A stretch of 5,605 bases of DNA from Clostridiaceae bacterium. GTDB taxonomy: Bacteria; Bacillota_A; Clostridia; Clostridiales; Clostridiaceae. The stretch is from NCBI GenBank assembly GCA_029256485.1, contig JAQSXU010000211.1, positions 1 to 5,605 on the forward strand. The letters are read 5' to 3'. Below are positions 1 to 5,154 of this stretch, piece after piece. The position numbers and the translations under genes are program-made. The notes beneath the pieces were generated by a model. That model was not told the origin of the DNA. It worked only from the letters and a program-made list of their open reading frames with translations, and did not search any database. The first letter of the stretch is position 1, and each line of letters begins with the position of its first letter.

Positions 1-119
1 TAGATTTTGCTGATATTGATGATTTAGTAGATTGTACAATTCAAAATGAAAATAAAAATGCTTTTGATGCTGCAAAAGAAATTGATGCAATATATAAATA
101 TTTAAAGGAGAGTGAATAA
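1..119 (+). CDS. C-terminal end of an unidentified acidic protein (5' truncated)
   Basis: The frame starting at base 3 is open from the left edge to a TAA at 117-119 and gives the last 38 residues of a protein. The tail is rich in Asp and Glu and ends in a probable helix (AAKEIDAIYKYLKESE). I do not recognise a family from this fragment. The stop codon overlaps the ATG of the next gene by one base (TAATG), so the two are almost certainly co-transcribed and translationally coupled. The ribosome-binding site of the next gene lies inside this coding sequence at 104-110. The rest of the gene is outside the window. Confidence 0.7.
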   Translation, partial: DFADIDDLVDCTIQNENKNAFDAAKEIDAIYKYLKESE

Positions 120-541
120 TGGAAACGTTTAGAATATATCTAGCAGGATCAATGTCAGATGTGAGCTTTGAAGAATCTAATATCTGGAGGTTAACTGCAA
201 AAGAATGGTTAGAAAGTAGAGAATGTAATTATCACGTAGTAGCGATAAATCCAAACGACTACTACAATTTCTTAGAAGTAAAACATGTCAGTGAAAAGGA
301 GATTATACGATTAGATTTAAACAAGGTAAGAAACAGTAATTTAGTATTAGTGAATCTGTCTCACAAATCAATTGGTACTTCAATGGAGATCCAACACTCA
401 TTTGATAAAGGCATACCTATTATCGGATACATAGATGATGAATTAATTCAAGTTCATCCTTGGTTAGAATTTGAATGTGATAGAGTTTTTGTTGGTTTAA
501 AATCAGCATTAGATTATATAGAAAATTACTATTTAAATTAA
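119..541 (+). CDS. Nucleoside 2-deoxyribosyltransferase-like protein
   Basis: A 140-residue protein with the layout of the nucleoside 2-deoxyribosyltransferase-like fold. An N-terminal beta strand and glycine turn (RIYLAGSMSD, residues 5-14) is followed by a helix. Asp66 sits in a RLDLNKVRNSNLVLVNL stretch (64-80), and the hallmark S-x-GTSMEIQ segment (84-92) places Glu90 where the family has its nucleophile, ahead of GIPIIGY (98-104). Family members cleave or exchange the N-glycosidic bond of (deoxy)nucleosides or nucleotides in the cytoplasm; the substrate here cannot be read from sequence. Length is normal for the family (about 130-160). The start is firm: AAAGGAG at 104-110 lies 8 bases before ATG, and the ATG overlaps the upstream stop. 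Phages carry such enzymes for nucleotide metabolism, so a role in nucleotide pools is plausible. A non-catalytic relative is possible because Asn79 sits where many members have a second acidic residue. Confidence 0.78.
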   Translation: METFRIYLAGSMSDVSFEESNIWRLTAKEWLESRECNYHVVAINPNDYYNFLEVKHVSEKEIIRLDLNKVRNSNLVLVNLSHKSIGTSMEIQHSFDKGIPIIGYIDDELIQVHPWLEFECDRVFVGLKSALDYIENYYLN

Positions 542-585
542 GAATAATAAAACTAAAGCAAACATATTTATAGACAAGAAGATAA

Positions 586-594
586 AAGGGGTGA
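586..594 (+). promoter_or_regulatory. Strong ribosome-binding site without a matching in-frame ATG
   Basis: AAGGGGTGA is a near-ideal match to the 16S 3' end. The nearest ATG (605) is 10 bases downstream and opens only a 10-codon frame. The longer frame ending at 753 has ATA at 601, six bases downstream, and its first ATG only at 637. This site therefore decides how the small gene that follows is started. Confidence 0.6.
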
Positions 595-604
595 AATATC
601 ATAA

Positions 605-637
605 ATGATATTAAAGAAGATAACAATAAATACATAA
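605..637 (+). CDS. Possible 10-codon leader peptide coupled to the next small ORF
   Basis: An ATG at 605 opens a 10-residue frame (MILKKITINT) that ends in TAA at 635-637. That stop overlaps the ATG at 637 of the next frame (TAATG). The AAGGGGTGA at 586-594 could serve this ATG, with rather long spacing. Ribosomes ending here could restart at 637, which otherwise lacks a ribosome-binding site. The frame may equally be fortuitous; see the alternative ATA start at 601 described for the next gene. Confidence 0.25.
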   Translation: MILKKITINT

Positions 638-753
638 TGAAAATAAAAAGCGAAATACAACCTGAAAAAACATACACTATAAAGATGTCATTCTTAAATA
701 AATATCCAATTGAAGAAGCAATTAGAAGATTAGTCATGTCATACAATAAATAA
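637..753 (+). CDS. Small hypothetical protein (38 aa, possibly 50 aa)
   Basis: A small basic protein of 38 residues from ATG 637 to TAA 751-753, with a central TYTIKMSFLNKYPIEEAIRRL segment that looks like a beta strand followed by an amphipathic helix. I do not recognise the family. The frame stays open upstream to a stop at 592-594. If it began at the ATA at 601 it would gain 12 residues (INDIKEDNNKYI) and sit six bases from an excellent ribosome-binding site. ATG 637 itself has no Shine-Dalgarno, so it would need coupling to the 10-codon leader ending at 637. The gene lies between the deoxyribosyltransferase-like gene and the recombinase on the same strand and is followed by a hairpin. A small protein beside a serine integrase could be a DNA-binding accessory factor, but nothing in its sequence proves that. 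Confidence 0.5.
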   Translation: MKIKSEIQPEKTYTIKMSFLNKYPIEEAIRRLVMSYNK

Positions 754-771
754 ATACATATATTATTATTT

Positions 772-800
772 ATAACCTATGGTGAATAACTATAGGTTAT
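772..800 (+). terminator. Hairpin, possible rho-independent terminator after the small ORF
   Basis: ATAACCTAT (772-780) and ATAGGTTAT (792-800) form a perfect 9-bp stem with an 11-base loop, 18 bases after the stop at 753. The 3' side (TATTGTATTT) is T-rich but interrupted and the stem has only two G-C pairs, so termination would be weak. It sits directly before the recombinase promoter and could instead be an operator or recombinase-binding site. Confidence 0.45.
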
Positions 801-859
801 TATTGTATTTACCACAAAATTATGTTATAGTATGTGAGTAAGATACACCATACAATAAT
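799..859. repeat. 10-bp inverted repeat spanning the recombinase promoter
   Basis: ATTATTGTAT (799-808) is repeated as ATACAATAAT (850-859), a perfect inverted pair centred on about base 829, which lies in the -10 box. The left arm contains the -35 box. This placement would suit autoregulation by the recombinase or another dimeric protein. AT-rich DNA produces such repeats by chance, so the support is modest. Confidence 0.35.
803..831 (+). promoter_or_regulatory. Sigma-A-type promoter of the recombinase gene
   Basis: TTGTAT (803-808) and TATAGT (826-831) are separated by 17 bases, good matches to TTGACA and TATAAT at the ideal distance. Transcription would start near 838, leaving a leader of about 40 bases that includes the AGGGGGAA ribosome-binding site (863-870). 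The promoter directly follows the hairpin at 772-800, so the recombinase seems to be an independent transcription unit. Confidence 0.65.
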
Positions 860-877
860 CGTAGGGGGAAATACAAT

Positions 878-2482
878 ATGTCAAGGAAAAGCAGAAATGT
901 AGATATAGTTCAAACAATTGAAAAACAAAAAGTAGCAATGTATTTGAGATTATCACGTGAAGATGGTGATAAACTTGAATCTGATAGTATAGTTGCACAA
1001 AGAGAGATGATACAAGCCTATATAGACTTACACGATGATTTAGAGATATACAATGAATATTGTGATGAAAACTGGAGTGGTACAAATTTTAACAGACCAT
1101 CATTTCAACGTATGGAAAATGATATGAATGATGGAAAATTTTCAGTCATAATAGTCAAAGACTTATCTCGTTTAGGGCGTGATTTTATAAATGTTGGTAA
1201 TTACTTAAAAAATATATTTCCTGATAACCATATTAGATTTATTGCTTTAAATGATAATCTTGATACAGCTAAAGAATATGATTCTATGCTTACTAATGTT
1301 AAGTCATTATTTAATGACCAATATGCAGTGGACATAGCACAAAAGGTAAGAAGTAATTTAAGACTTAAACAACACAAAGGGGAATTTATTGGTGCGTTTG
1401 CTTCTTATGGCTATTTAAAACATTCATCGGACAAGCATAAATTGATTATAGATGAATATGCAGCTGATATTGTAAGAGATATTTTTAAATCGTATATTAA
1501 TGGAGATGGAAAAATTCGCATTGCTCGTAGGTTAAATAGTGAAAAAATACTATGTCCATCAGAATATAAAAAACAAAGTGGTATGAATTATACTAATGGT
1601 CAAAAAATTGATGGAATGTCATATTGGACATATTCAACGGTTCACAAAATACTTTGTAATGAAATTTATAATGGTCATATGGTGCAAAATAAAACAGTTA
1701 GAAAAATCAAAGGGAAAGCCAAAGTCTTACCTAGAGATAAGTGGATTATTGTTGAAAATACACATGAAGCAATAATTGATAATGAAACTTGGGCAAAAGC
1801 GCAAGACTTATTGAATAGGGATATTAGACAACCTGACTTTAATCAAAATCTATCAATATTTGCTGGATATTTAAAGTGCGGAGATTGTCATAGATCTATG
1901 TCTAAAACCAATAACAGAAATAAATCATATTATAGTTGTGGTTCATATAAAAGATATGGAGCTGGTGTTTGTACTAAACATGCAATTTCACATGATATAC
2001 TTTGCGAATTAGTATTAAAGAATTTTAATTATATCTTATCATTAATAGATAATTTAGCAACCATAATAGAAAAAAGTCATAAACCAGTAGTAACCAAAAA
2101 AATAAACAAGACTGAAATCGCAAAACTTAAATTAGAATTAGAAAAAATTTATCGTTTTAAAAAAGGAGTATACGAAGATTACAAAGAAGATTTATTAAGC
2201 AAAGAAGAATATTTATGTTATAAATCTGACTACGAAAAACAAGAACAACTATTAAATCAAAAACTAGAAATTTTAACTAAAGAAGAATTGGATGTACAAG
2301 AACAAATAATTGAGAATTCAAAGGTAAAGCAATTAAGAGAAATTGGAAAAGTAGATGAATTAGATAGAAATATTATTATTGAATTTTTTGATAAAATTCA
2401 GATATTTGAAAGTGGAGAAATAGAAATAACTTATAAATTTGATGATATAATTAATGAATTAAACAAAGTTGCCACAATATAA
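878..2482 (+). CDS. Large serine recombinase (phage/transposon-type integrase)
   Basis: A complete 534-residue large serine recombinase, which catalyses att-site integration or excision by double-strand cleavage through a serine-DNA linkage. The N-terminal resolvase domain (about 17-160) has the YLRLSRED motif with catalytic Ser26 and Arg24, plus the DLSRLGRDF motif with Arg98 and Arg101. The recombinase domain covers about 165-310 (ASYGYL, SYWTYSTVHKIL, NEIYNGHMVQNK). The zinc ribbon has Cys334, Cys337, Cys354 and Cys365. A charged coiled-coil region spans about 405-475, and the end (497-525, IIIEFFDKIQIFESGEIEI) resembles the C-terminal domain DUF4368 of clostridial TnpX/TndX-like and phage enzymes. 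Length and key residues are intact, so it should be active. The start is supported by AGGGGGAA seven bases before ATG 878. The gene has its own promoter and points at the candidate attachment region. Phage integrase or transposon recombinase cannot be separated from the protein alone; the nearby lysin favours phage. Confidence 0.96.
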   Translation: MSRKSRNVDIVQTIEKQKVAMYLRLSREDGDKLESDSIVAQREMIQAYIDLHDDLEIYNEYCDENWSGTNFNRPSFQRMENDMNDGKFSVIIVKDLSRLGRDFINVGNYLKNIFPDNHIRFIALNDNLDTAKEYDSMLTNVKSLFNDQYAVDIAQKVRSNLRLKQHKGEFIGAFASYGYLKHSSDKHKLIIDEYAADIVRDIFKSYINGDGKIRIARRLNSEKILCPSEYKKQSGMNYTNGQKIDGMSYWTYSTVHKILCNEIYNGHMVQNKTVRKIKGKAKVLPRDKWIIVENTHEAIIDNETWAKAQDLLNRDIRQPDFNQNLSIFAGYLKCGDCHRSMSKTNNRNKSYYSCGSYKRYGAGVCTKHAISHDILCELVLKNFNYILSLIDNLATIIEKSHKPVVTKKINKTEIAKLKLELEKIYRFKKGVYEDYKEDLLSKEEYLCYKSDYEKQEQLLNQKLEILTKEELDVQEQIIENSKVKQLREIGKVDELDRNIIIEFFDKIQIFESGEIEITYKFDDIINELNKVATI

Positions 2483-2560
2483 CGTTACCATGGGGGAATG
2501 GTATATTGCGACACTATTAAAATCAGTGGTTTAAAAGTTTATAATTTAATTATATTGTGG
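2472..2560. other. Candidate attachment (attP/attL-type) region after the recombinase
   Basis: CCACAATATAA (2472-2482, covering the recombinase stop codon) recurs inverted as TTATATTGTGG (2550-2560), a perfect 11-bp pair. A further TATATTG lies at 2502-2508, and a small dyad TACCAT/ATGGTA is at 2486-2491 and 2498-2503. Serine integrases usually act on sites beside their own gene, with half-sites in inverted orientation, and this non-coding gap is the natural place to look. The 89-bp span is longer than a usual attP of about 50 bp, and no crossover dinucleotide can be identified. The call therefore rests on position plus symmetry only. Confidence 0.35.
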
Positions 2561-2584
2561 AATTATCTAGTTTACAAGCAAAAA

Positions 2585-2623
2585 AAATAAAGGGTGGAAT
2601 AATAATTCAACCACCCTTTATTT
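2585..2623. terminator. Bidirectional rho-independent terminator
   Basis: AAATAAAGGGTGG (2585-2597) and CCACCCTTTATTT (2611-2623) form a perfect 13-bp stem with a 13-base loop. Reading rightward the stem ends in TTTATTTATA; reading leftward it runs into eight consecutive Ts (A-run at 2580-2587). It lies between the convergent recombinase (stop 2482) and endonuclease (stop 2631) genes and should end transcription from both sides. Confidence 0.9.
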
Positions 2624-2630
2624 ATACTTA

Positions 2631-4127
2631 TCAAATAAAAAAGTCACCGAAGGCTAGTTCTGGAGATTGAGATTTAATATTATTAAATTCTTCACGAGTT
2701 ATGTATTTAAATGTGTAACCATTTTGTTGATAATTATTTTTAATTTGCCTGCTCATATTTTTTCCATTAATAGACACTCCCAATGCACAAATCGAAAAGT
2801 TTTCACAAATCGAAATACCTTGGAATACTTGATTGGTTTCAATACATTTTATTGGGGTTGAAATGGATTGTGTTATCTTATTTTTCTTAATGTTTTTACT
2901 CCTGTCATTTGCTAATTTAGTATTATATTCACATAAACTTATTGAATTTCCTTGTTTTAAATATTTACTTACAGTATGTCTATCTATTTTTATTATATTT
3001 GTAATATTGTATATTGATAATCCCTTATTCCATAATGAAATTACTTCTTTTGATAAATTAGAACATGCAAATTCATGACATTCTAACCAATTTATATCAT
3101 TTTCTGTGAAATTTAAAAGAGTCGGCAATTCTGAATCCATTACTGACTTCTTGATCCACTCTAATTCACTTTTTCTGCAATCTAATACTATGTAATGTTC
3201 TATACTGTTTTCTATTGCTAATTGTTCTTTATATTTATCATTTTCTTGTTCTTCTTCTAAGGTTCTTTTCCAATAACTTTTATAACTTGTTCTATCTAAA
3301 TAATGTTGTAAACCATGAGATTCTATAATACATGAATTATCTAAAATAGCAAAATCATATTTAATATTAGAGGATATCCAATTTACATTTTTCTTACTTA
3401 ATTGATAAGTATAATTTAAATTTGTTTGATTTAATAAGTTAATAATAAATTTTTCAGGATAACTAATACCATCAGAACACGAACACCCAATAGAAAAATT
3501 ACTATTTAATGAACTAATTATAATTGGCTTATCTTTTATTCTACCGCAGTCTGGGCAAACAGGGATTATCTTATGCCCACTACACTTTGTATATAATTTA
3601 GCTTCGTCATATCCTCCTTGAAAATAAGGAATCATCCACGGGGCAGTAGTTGGAATGTCATTGATACCCTCAACAACTGATTGATTTGTGCAACAAGCAC
3701 ACTTTTTATTTTTATTTATCTGATATTCACTCACCCAACCCTCATAGTGACATATATTACATTGATATAAGTAAAATTTTACTTTCTGATTTTTATTATT
3801 TGGAATATATTTTCTATCAATAATTGTTATATCTCTGTGTTTTGATTTTAGTTTTTGATTTATTTCATATTTAAATTCTTCTGAAATAATACCTAGCAAA
3901 ACACCTATCATTCCATTTTTAAAGTTAGACATACTAATTTTATATGGCTCATTGTTTAAATACTTTATTAATATATTATTTTCACAATAGCTAATTATTT
4001 CTACTTCACCAATTAAATTATCATATTCAAATTTAACAATTTTCCCAACTGAATTTATCCAATCTATTCTAGCACCTTTATGTGGTAAGCTGTCTAAATA
4101 AACTTTTTTAAAAACTGTTTTCCGCAT
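2631..4127 (-). CDS. Free-standing homing endonuclease, Vsr-like (EDxHD) fold, with NUMOD1-like tail
   Basis: A 498-residue protein of a type common in Bacillus and Clostridium phages. The N-terminal region (20-100) is uncharacterised. Two zinc-binding regions follow: Cys123/Cys126 with Cys143/Cys146, and Cys191/Cys194 with Cys215/Cys217. The nuclease core (about 222-335) carries YPEKF (Glu225), KYDFAI (Asp258), IIESHGLQHY (Glu269, His271, His275), END (Asp297) and HYIVLDCRKS. This pattern matches the Vsr-related EDxHD nucleases such as I-Bth0305I. A helix-turn-helix (358-392, LWNKGLSIYNI and RHTVSKYLKQG) and a NUMOD1-like DNA-binding segment (424-475, PIKCIETNQVFQGIS to GYTFKY) follow. Such enzymes cut alleles lacking their gene and spread it by repair. 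The start has AGAGGT eight bases upstream. It has its own transcription unit and no intron is visible around it. The family call is from motifs; catalytic residue assignment is tentative. Confidence 0.82.
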   Translation of the reverse strand: MRKTVFKKVYLDSLPHKGARIDWINSVGKIVKFEYDNLIGEVEIISYCENNILIKYLNNEPYKISMSNFKNGMIGVLLGIISEEFKYEINQKLKSKHRDITIIDRKYIPNNKNQKVKFYLYQCNICHYEGWVSEYQINKNKKCACCTNQSVVEGINDIPTTAPWMIPYFQGGYDEAKLYTKCSGHKIIPVCPDCGRIKDKPIIISSLNSNFSIGCSCSDGISYPEKFIINLLNQTNLNYTYQLSKKNVNWISSNIKYDFAILDNSCIIESHGLQHYLDRTSYKSYWKRTLEEEQENDKYKEQLAIENSIEHYIVLDCRKSELEWIKKSVMDSELPTLLNFTENDINWLECHEFACSNLSKEVISLWNKGLSIYNITNIIKIDRHTVSKYLKQGNSISLCEYNTKLANDRSKNIKKNKITQSISTPIKCIETNQVFQGISICENFSICALGVSINGKNMSRQIKNNYQQNGYTFKYITREEFNNIKSQSPELAFGDFFI

Positions 4128-4163
4128 TAATTTTTACCTCTGCTTTCTACGTTTGAATTTTCA

Positions 4164-4205
4164 TAATCGAAATTAATAACCTTTTTCAGCACACTATTTC
4201 GATTA
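4164..4205 (-). promoter_or_regulatory. Inverted repeat and tentative promoter upstream of the endonuclease
   Basis: TAATCGAAAT (4164-4173) and ATTTCGATTA (4196-4205) are a perfect 10-bp inverted pair 22 bases apart, between the upstream terminator and the endonuclease start. On the minus strand a weak promoter, TCGAAA (4202-4197) with TATTAA (4178-4173) and 18 bases between, would place the -35 in one arm and the -10 beside the other. A dimeric repressor could bind here. The dyad is clear; the promoter and its regulation are inferred. Confidence 0.4.
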
Positions 4206-4225
4206 AAGTTCCATATTTTTGCACA

Positions 4226-4267
4226 TAAAAATAGCCAGAAATCCTTTGTTTATCGGCTTTTCTGACT
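4226..4267 (-). terminator. Rho-independent terminator after the RepL-like gene
   Basis: On the minus strand AGTCAGAAA (4267-4259) pairs with TTTCTGGCT (4241-4233), nine pairs including one G-T, followed by ATTTTTA. It begins four bases after the stop codon of the RepL-like gene and separates that operon from the endonuclease. Confidence 0.8.
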
Positions 4268-4271
4268 TGTT

Positions 4272-4808
4272 TTACTTCTTATTCTCACTCTCTAGGTTAG
4301 CCCATTTACTATCCGAGAATATATCTACAATCTCTTTTTCTATATCAGTTCCACGTAAAAATAAATATGGATTGACTACTATATAATTCTTTTCCTTATC
4401 AGCATATTTATCAGATTGTCTTTTAACTTTTGCTATAATCTTCTTAGCTATAAGAACAGGAATAATTTTTCTAATAGCATCATAATCCATTTCCAATAAA
4501 ACGCTTATATCCTTCACATTGATAGCAATACCATCGTTTCTTAATATACCATCTTTATATGATATAAATTGCATTAGAGCAGAAGCAACGGCATATTCTC
4601 TTATAGATAAATCTTTCCATAATTCTTTAATTGGATTTATGTACACTTTTACAAACAACTCCTTTTTCTTAAAATCAGTTACATATTTTTGCTTATATTC
4701 AGATTGGGACTCTCTAATTATTTTATCACCTTGATATATTTCAGTTAAAACCACACCATCATCATCCACAACTGAACCAACTTTTACTTTTTTCTTTGAA
4801 TTATTCAT
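4272..4808 (-). CDS. RepL-like winged-helix protein (replication initiator or regulator)
   Basis: A 178-residue protein. After a charged N-terminal tail (1-50) comes a winged-helix region (about 50-150). ELFVKVYINPIKELW (50-64) leads to helices around LSIREYAVASALMQF, then a recognition-helix region (IAINVKDISVLLEMDYDAIR, 94-113) and the wing (KKIIAKV). It ends in NYIVVNPYLFLRG (141-153), the 'NP-Y/F-LF-x-RG' signature of RepL-like proteins of Firmicute plasmids and phages. RepL proteins bind DNA and start plasmid replication; related phage proteins may only regulate. The start chosen is ATG 4808 because AAGGTGA (4820-4814) lies five bases before it; a GTG at 4817 falls inside that ribosome-binding site. 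It begins 22 bases after the DUF5659-like gene, so the two form an operon. Codon use matches its neighbours. The family is a fair call, replication function is not proven. Confidence 0.6.
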   Translation of the reverse strand: MNNSKKKVKVGSVVDDDGVVLTEIYQGDKIIRESQSEYKQKYVTDFKKKELFVKVYINPIKELWKDLSIREYAVASALMQFISYKDGILRNDGIAINVKDISVLLEMDYDAIRKIIPVLIAKKIIAKVKRQSDKYADKEKNYIVVNPYLFLRGTDIEKEIVDIFSDSKWANLESENKK

Positions 4809-4813
4809 TAGAA

Positions 4814-4820
4814 TCACCTT
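4814..4820 (-). promoter_or_regulatory. Ribosome-binding site that fixes the RepL-like start at 4808
   Basis: AAGGTGA on the minus strand lies five bases before ATG 4808-4806. The in-frame GTG at 4817-4815 is part of this site, so starting there would add three false residues (VIL). Confidence 0.75.
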
Positions 4821-4830
4821 TTCCTTTGGC

Positions 4831-5013
4831 TTATCGATTAGCTAAATATTCTTCAATAGCAGACAATAGTTCAGGTGTTTCTTTGAAATAAAATACATTC
4901 TTACCATTACCGTTTTTATTAGGTTTCATATCAACCAATATAAATCCTTTTAATTGTAAATAACCACATAACCTTTGGTTAAATATTGTTTTCATTTTAA
5001 TTGTTTTATCCAT
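4831..5013 (-). CDS. DUF5659-like small protein
   Basis: A 60-residue protein resembling DUF5659, a small domain of unknown function seen in phages and their Firmicute hosts. What can be seen: a conserved-looking FNQRLCGYLQLKGF block (11-24), then a beta-type stretch (ILVDMKP), a basic turn (NKNGNGKNVFYFKET, 33-47) and a C-terminal helix (PELLSAIEEYL). No signal peptide, membrane segment or cysteine cluster is present, so it is probably cytoplasmic. The start is firm: TAAGGAG (5027-5021) sits seven bases before ATG. It is the first gene of an operon with the RepL-like protein 22 bases downstream. A nucleic-acid-binding or regulatory role would fit the size and basic turn, but that is inference. 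Confidence 0.68.
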   Translation of the reverse strand: MDKTIKMKTIFNQRLCGYLQLKGFILVDMKPNKNGNGKNVFYFKETPELLSAIEEYLANR

Positions 5014-5033
5014 TTGAATTCTCCTTAAAATTA

Positions 5034-5063
5034 ATCATTGGACGTGAGTTTACTCACGGACAA
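5034..5063 (-). promoter_or_regulatory. Weak candidate promoter with 16-bp palindromic operator
   Basis: On the minus strand TTGTCC (5063-5058) and AATGAT (5039-5034), 18 bases apart, each match four of six consensus bases. The spacer almost exactly holds the perfect palindrome CGTGAGTTTACTCACG (5043-5058, two 7-bp arms with a TT centre). A terminator upstream ends the lysin transcript, so the DUF5659-like/RepL-like operon needs a promoter in this interval. The palindrome is unmistakable; the promoter boxes and the operator role are inferred. Confidence 0.45.
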
Positions 5064-5084
5064 AGTTGCGGGCTTTTCGCAACT
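5064..5084 (-). repeat. Hairpin in the leader region of the DUF5659-like operon
   Basis: AGTTGCG (5064-5070) and CGCAACT (5078-5084) form a perfect 7-bp stem with a 7-base loop. On the minus strand three further pairs (GAC with GTC) extend it past a two-base bulge. It is more GC-rich than its surroundings and is followed by only a short T-run, so it is a poor terminator. It may be a second structure behind the lysin terminator, or a protein-binding or replication site. Confidence 0.45.
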
Positions 5085-5108
5085 GTCTTTTGACCTTTAT
5101 CTTTTCAT

Positions 5109-5139
5109 CAAAAAGGAGAGTAGCCTAAACCACTCTCCT
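5109..5139 (-). terminator. Rho-independent terminator after the endolysin
   Basis: On the minus strand AGGAGAGT (5139-5132) pairs perfectly with ACTCTCCT (5121-5114) across a 10-base loop and is followed by TTTTTG. It starts 15 bases after the endolysin stop codon, so it ends the lysis/late transcript and isolates the next operon. Confidence 0.88.
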
Positions 5140-5154
5140 AATGAAATTTACCTT

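Noticed and set aside
420..746. Minus-strand open frame of 108 codons
   Set aside because: It is the shadow of the deoxyribosyltransferase-like gene and the small plus-strand ORF. Its translation is a run of hydrophobic residues typical of antisense AT-rich DNA, and no clear ribosome-binding site was noted.
834..841. GTGAGTAA before the recombinase, shared with the palindrome at 5043-5058 (minus strand)
   Set aside because: An 8-base match between two such regions is expected by chance, and the copy at 834 lacks the second palindrome arm.
825..1085. Minus-strand open frame of 86 codons
   Set aside because: It lies antisense to the recombinase promoter and catalytic domain, and its His/Tyr/Leu-rich composition is an antisense artefact.
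2667..3078. Two overlapping plus-strand open frames (2667-2861 and 2833-3078)
   Set aside because: Both are antisense to the well-supported endonuclease gene, hydrophobic and without family signals.
4214..4233. TATTTTT...AAAAATA near-palindrome between the RepL-like terminator and the endonuclease
   Set aside because: It is low-complexity A/T sequence overlapping the terminator's T-run, so it is not independent evidence of a site.
2561..4271. Group I intron or inserted element carrying the endonuclease
   Set aside because: Neither flank is a split gene, both sides have complete neighbouring genes with their own terminators, and I could not recognise intron core elements. A free-standing gene is simpler.
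4519..4734. Plus-strand open frame of 71 codons
   Set aside because: It is antisense to the RepL-like gene, whose ribosome-binding site, terminator and family motif are convincing.
4815..4817. GTG as start of the RepL-like gene
   Set aside because: This GTG is part of the AAGGTGA ribosome-binding site that serves ATG 4808.
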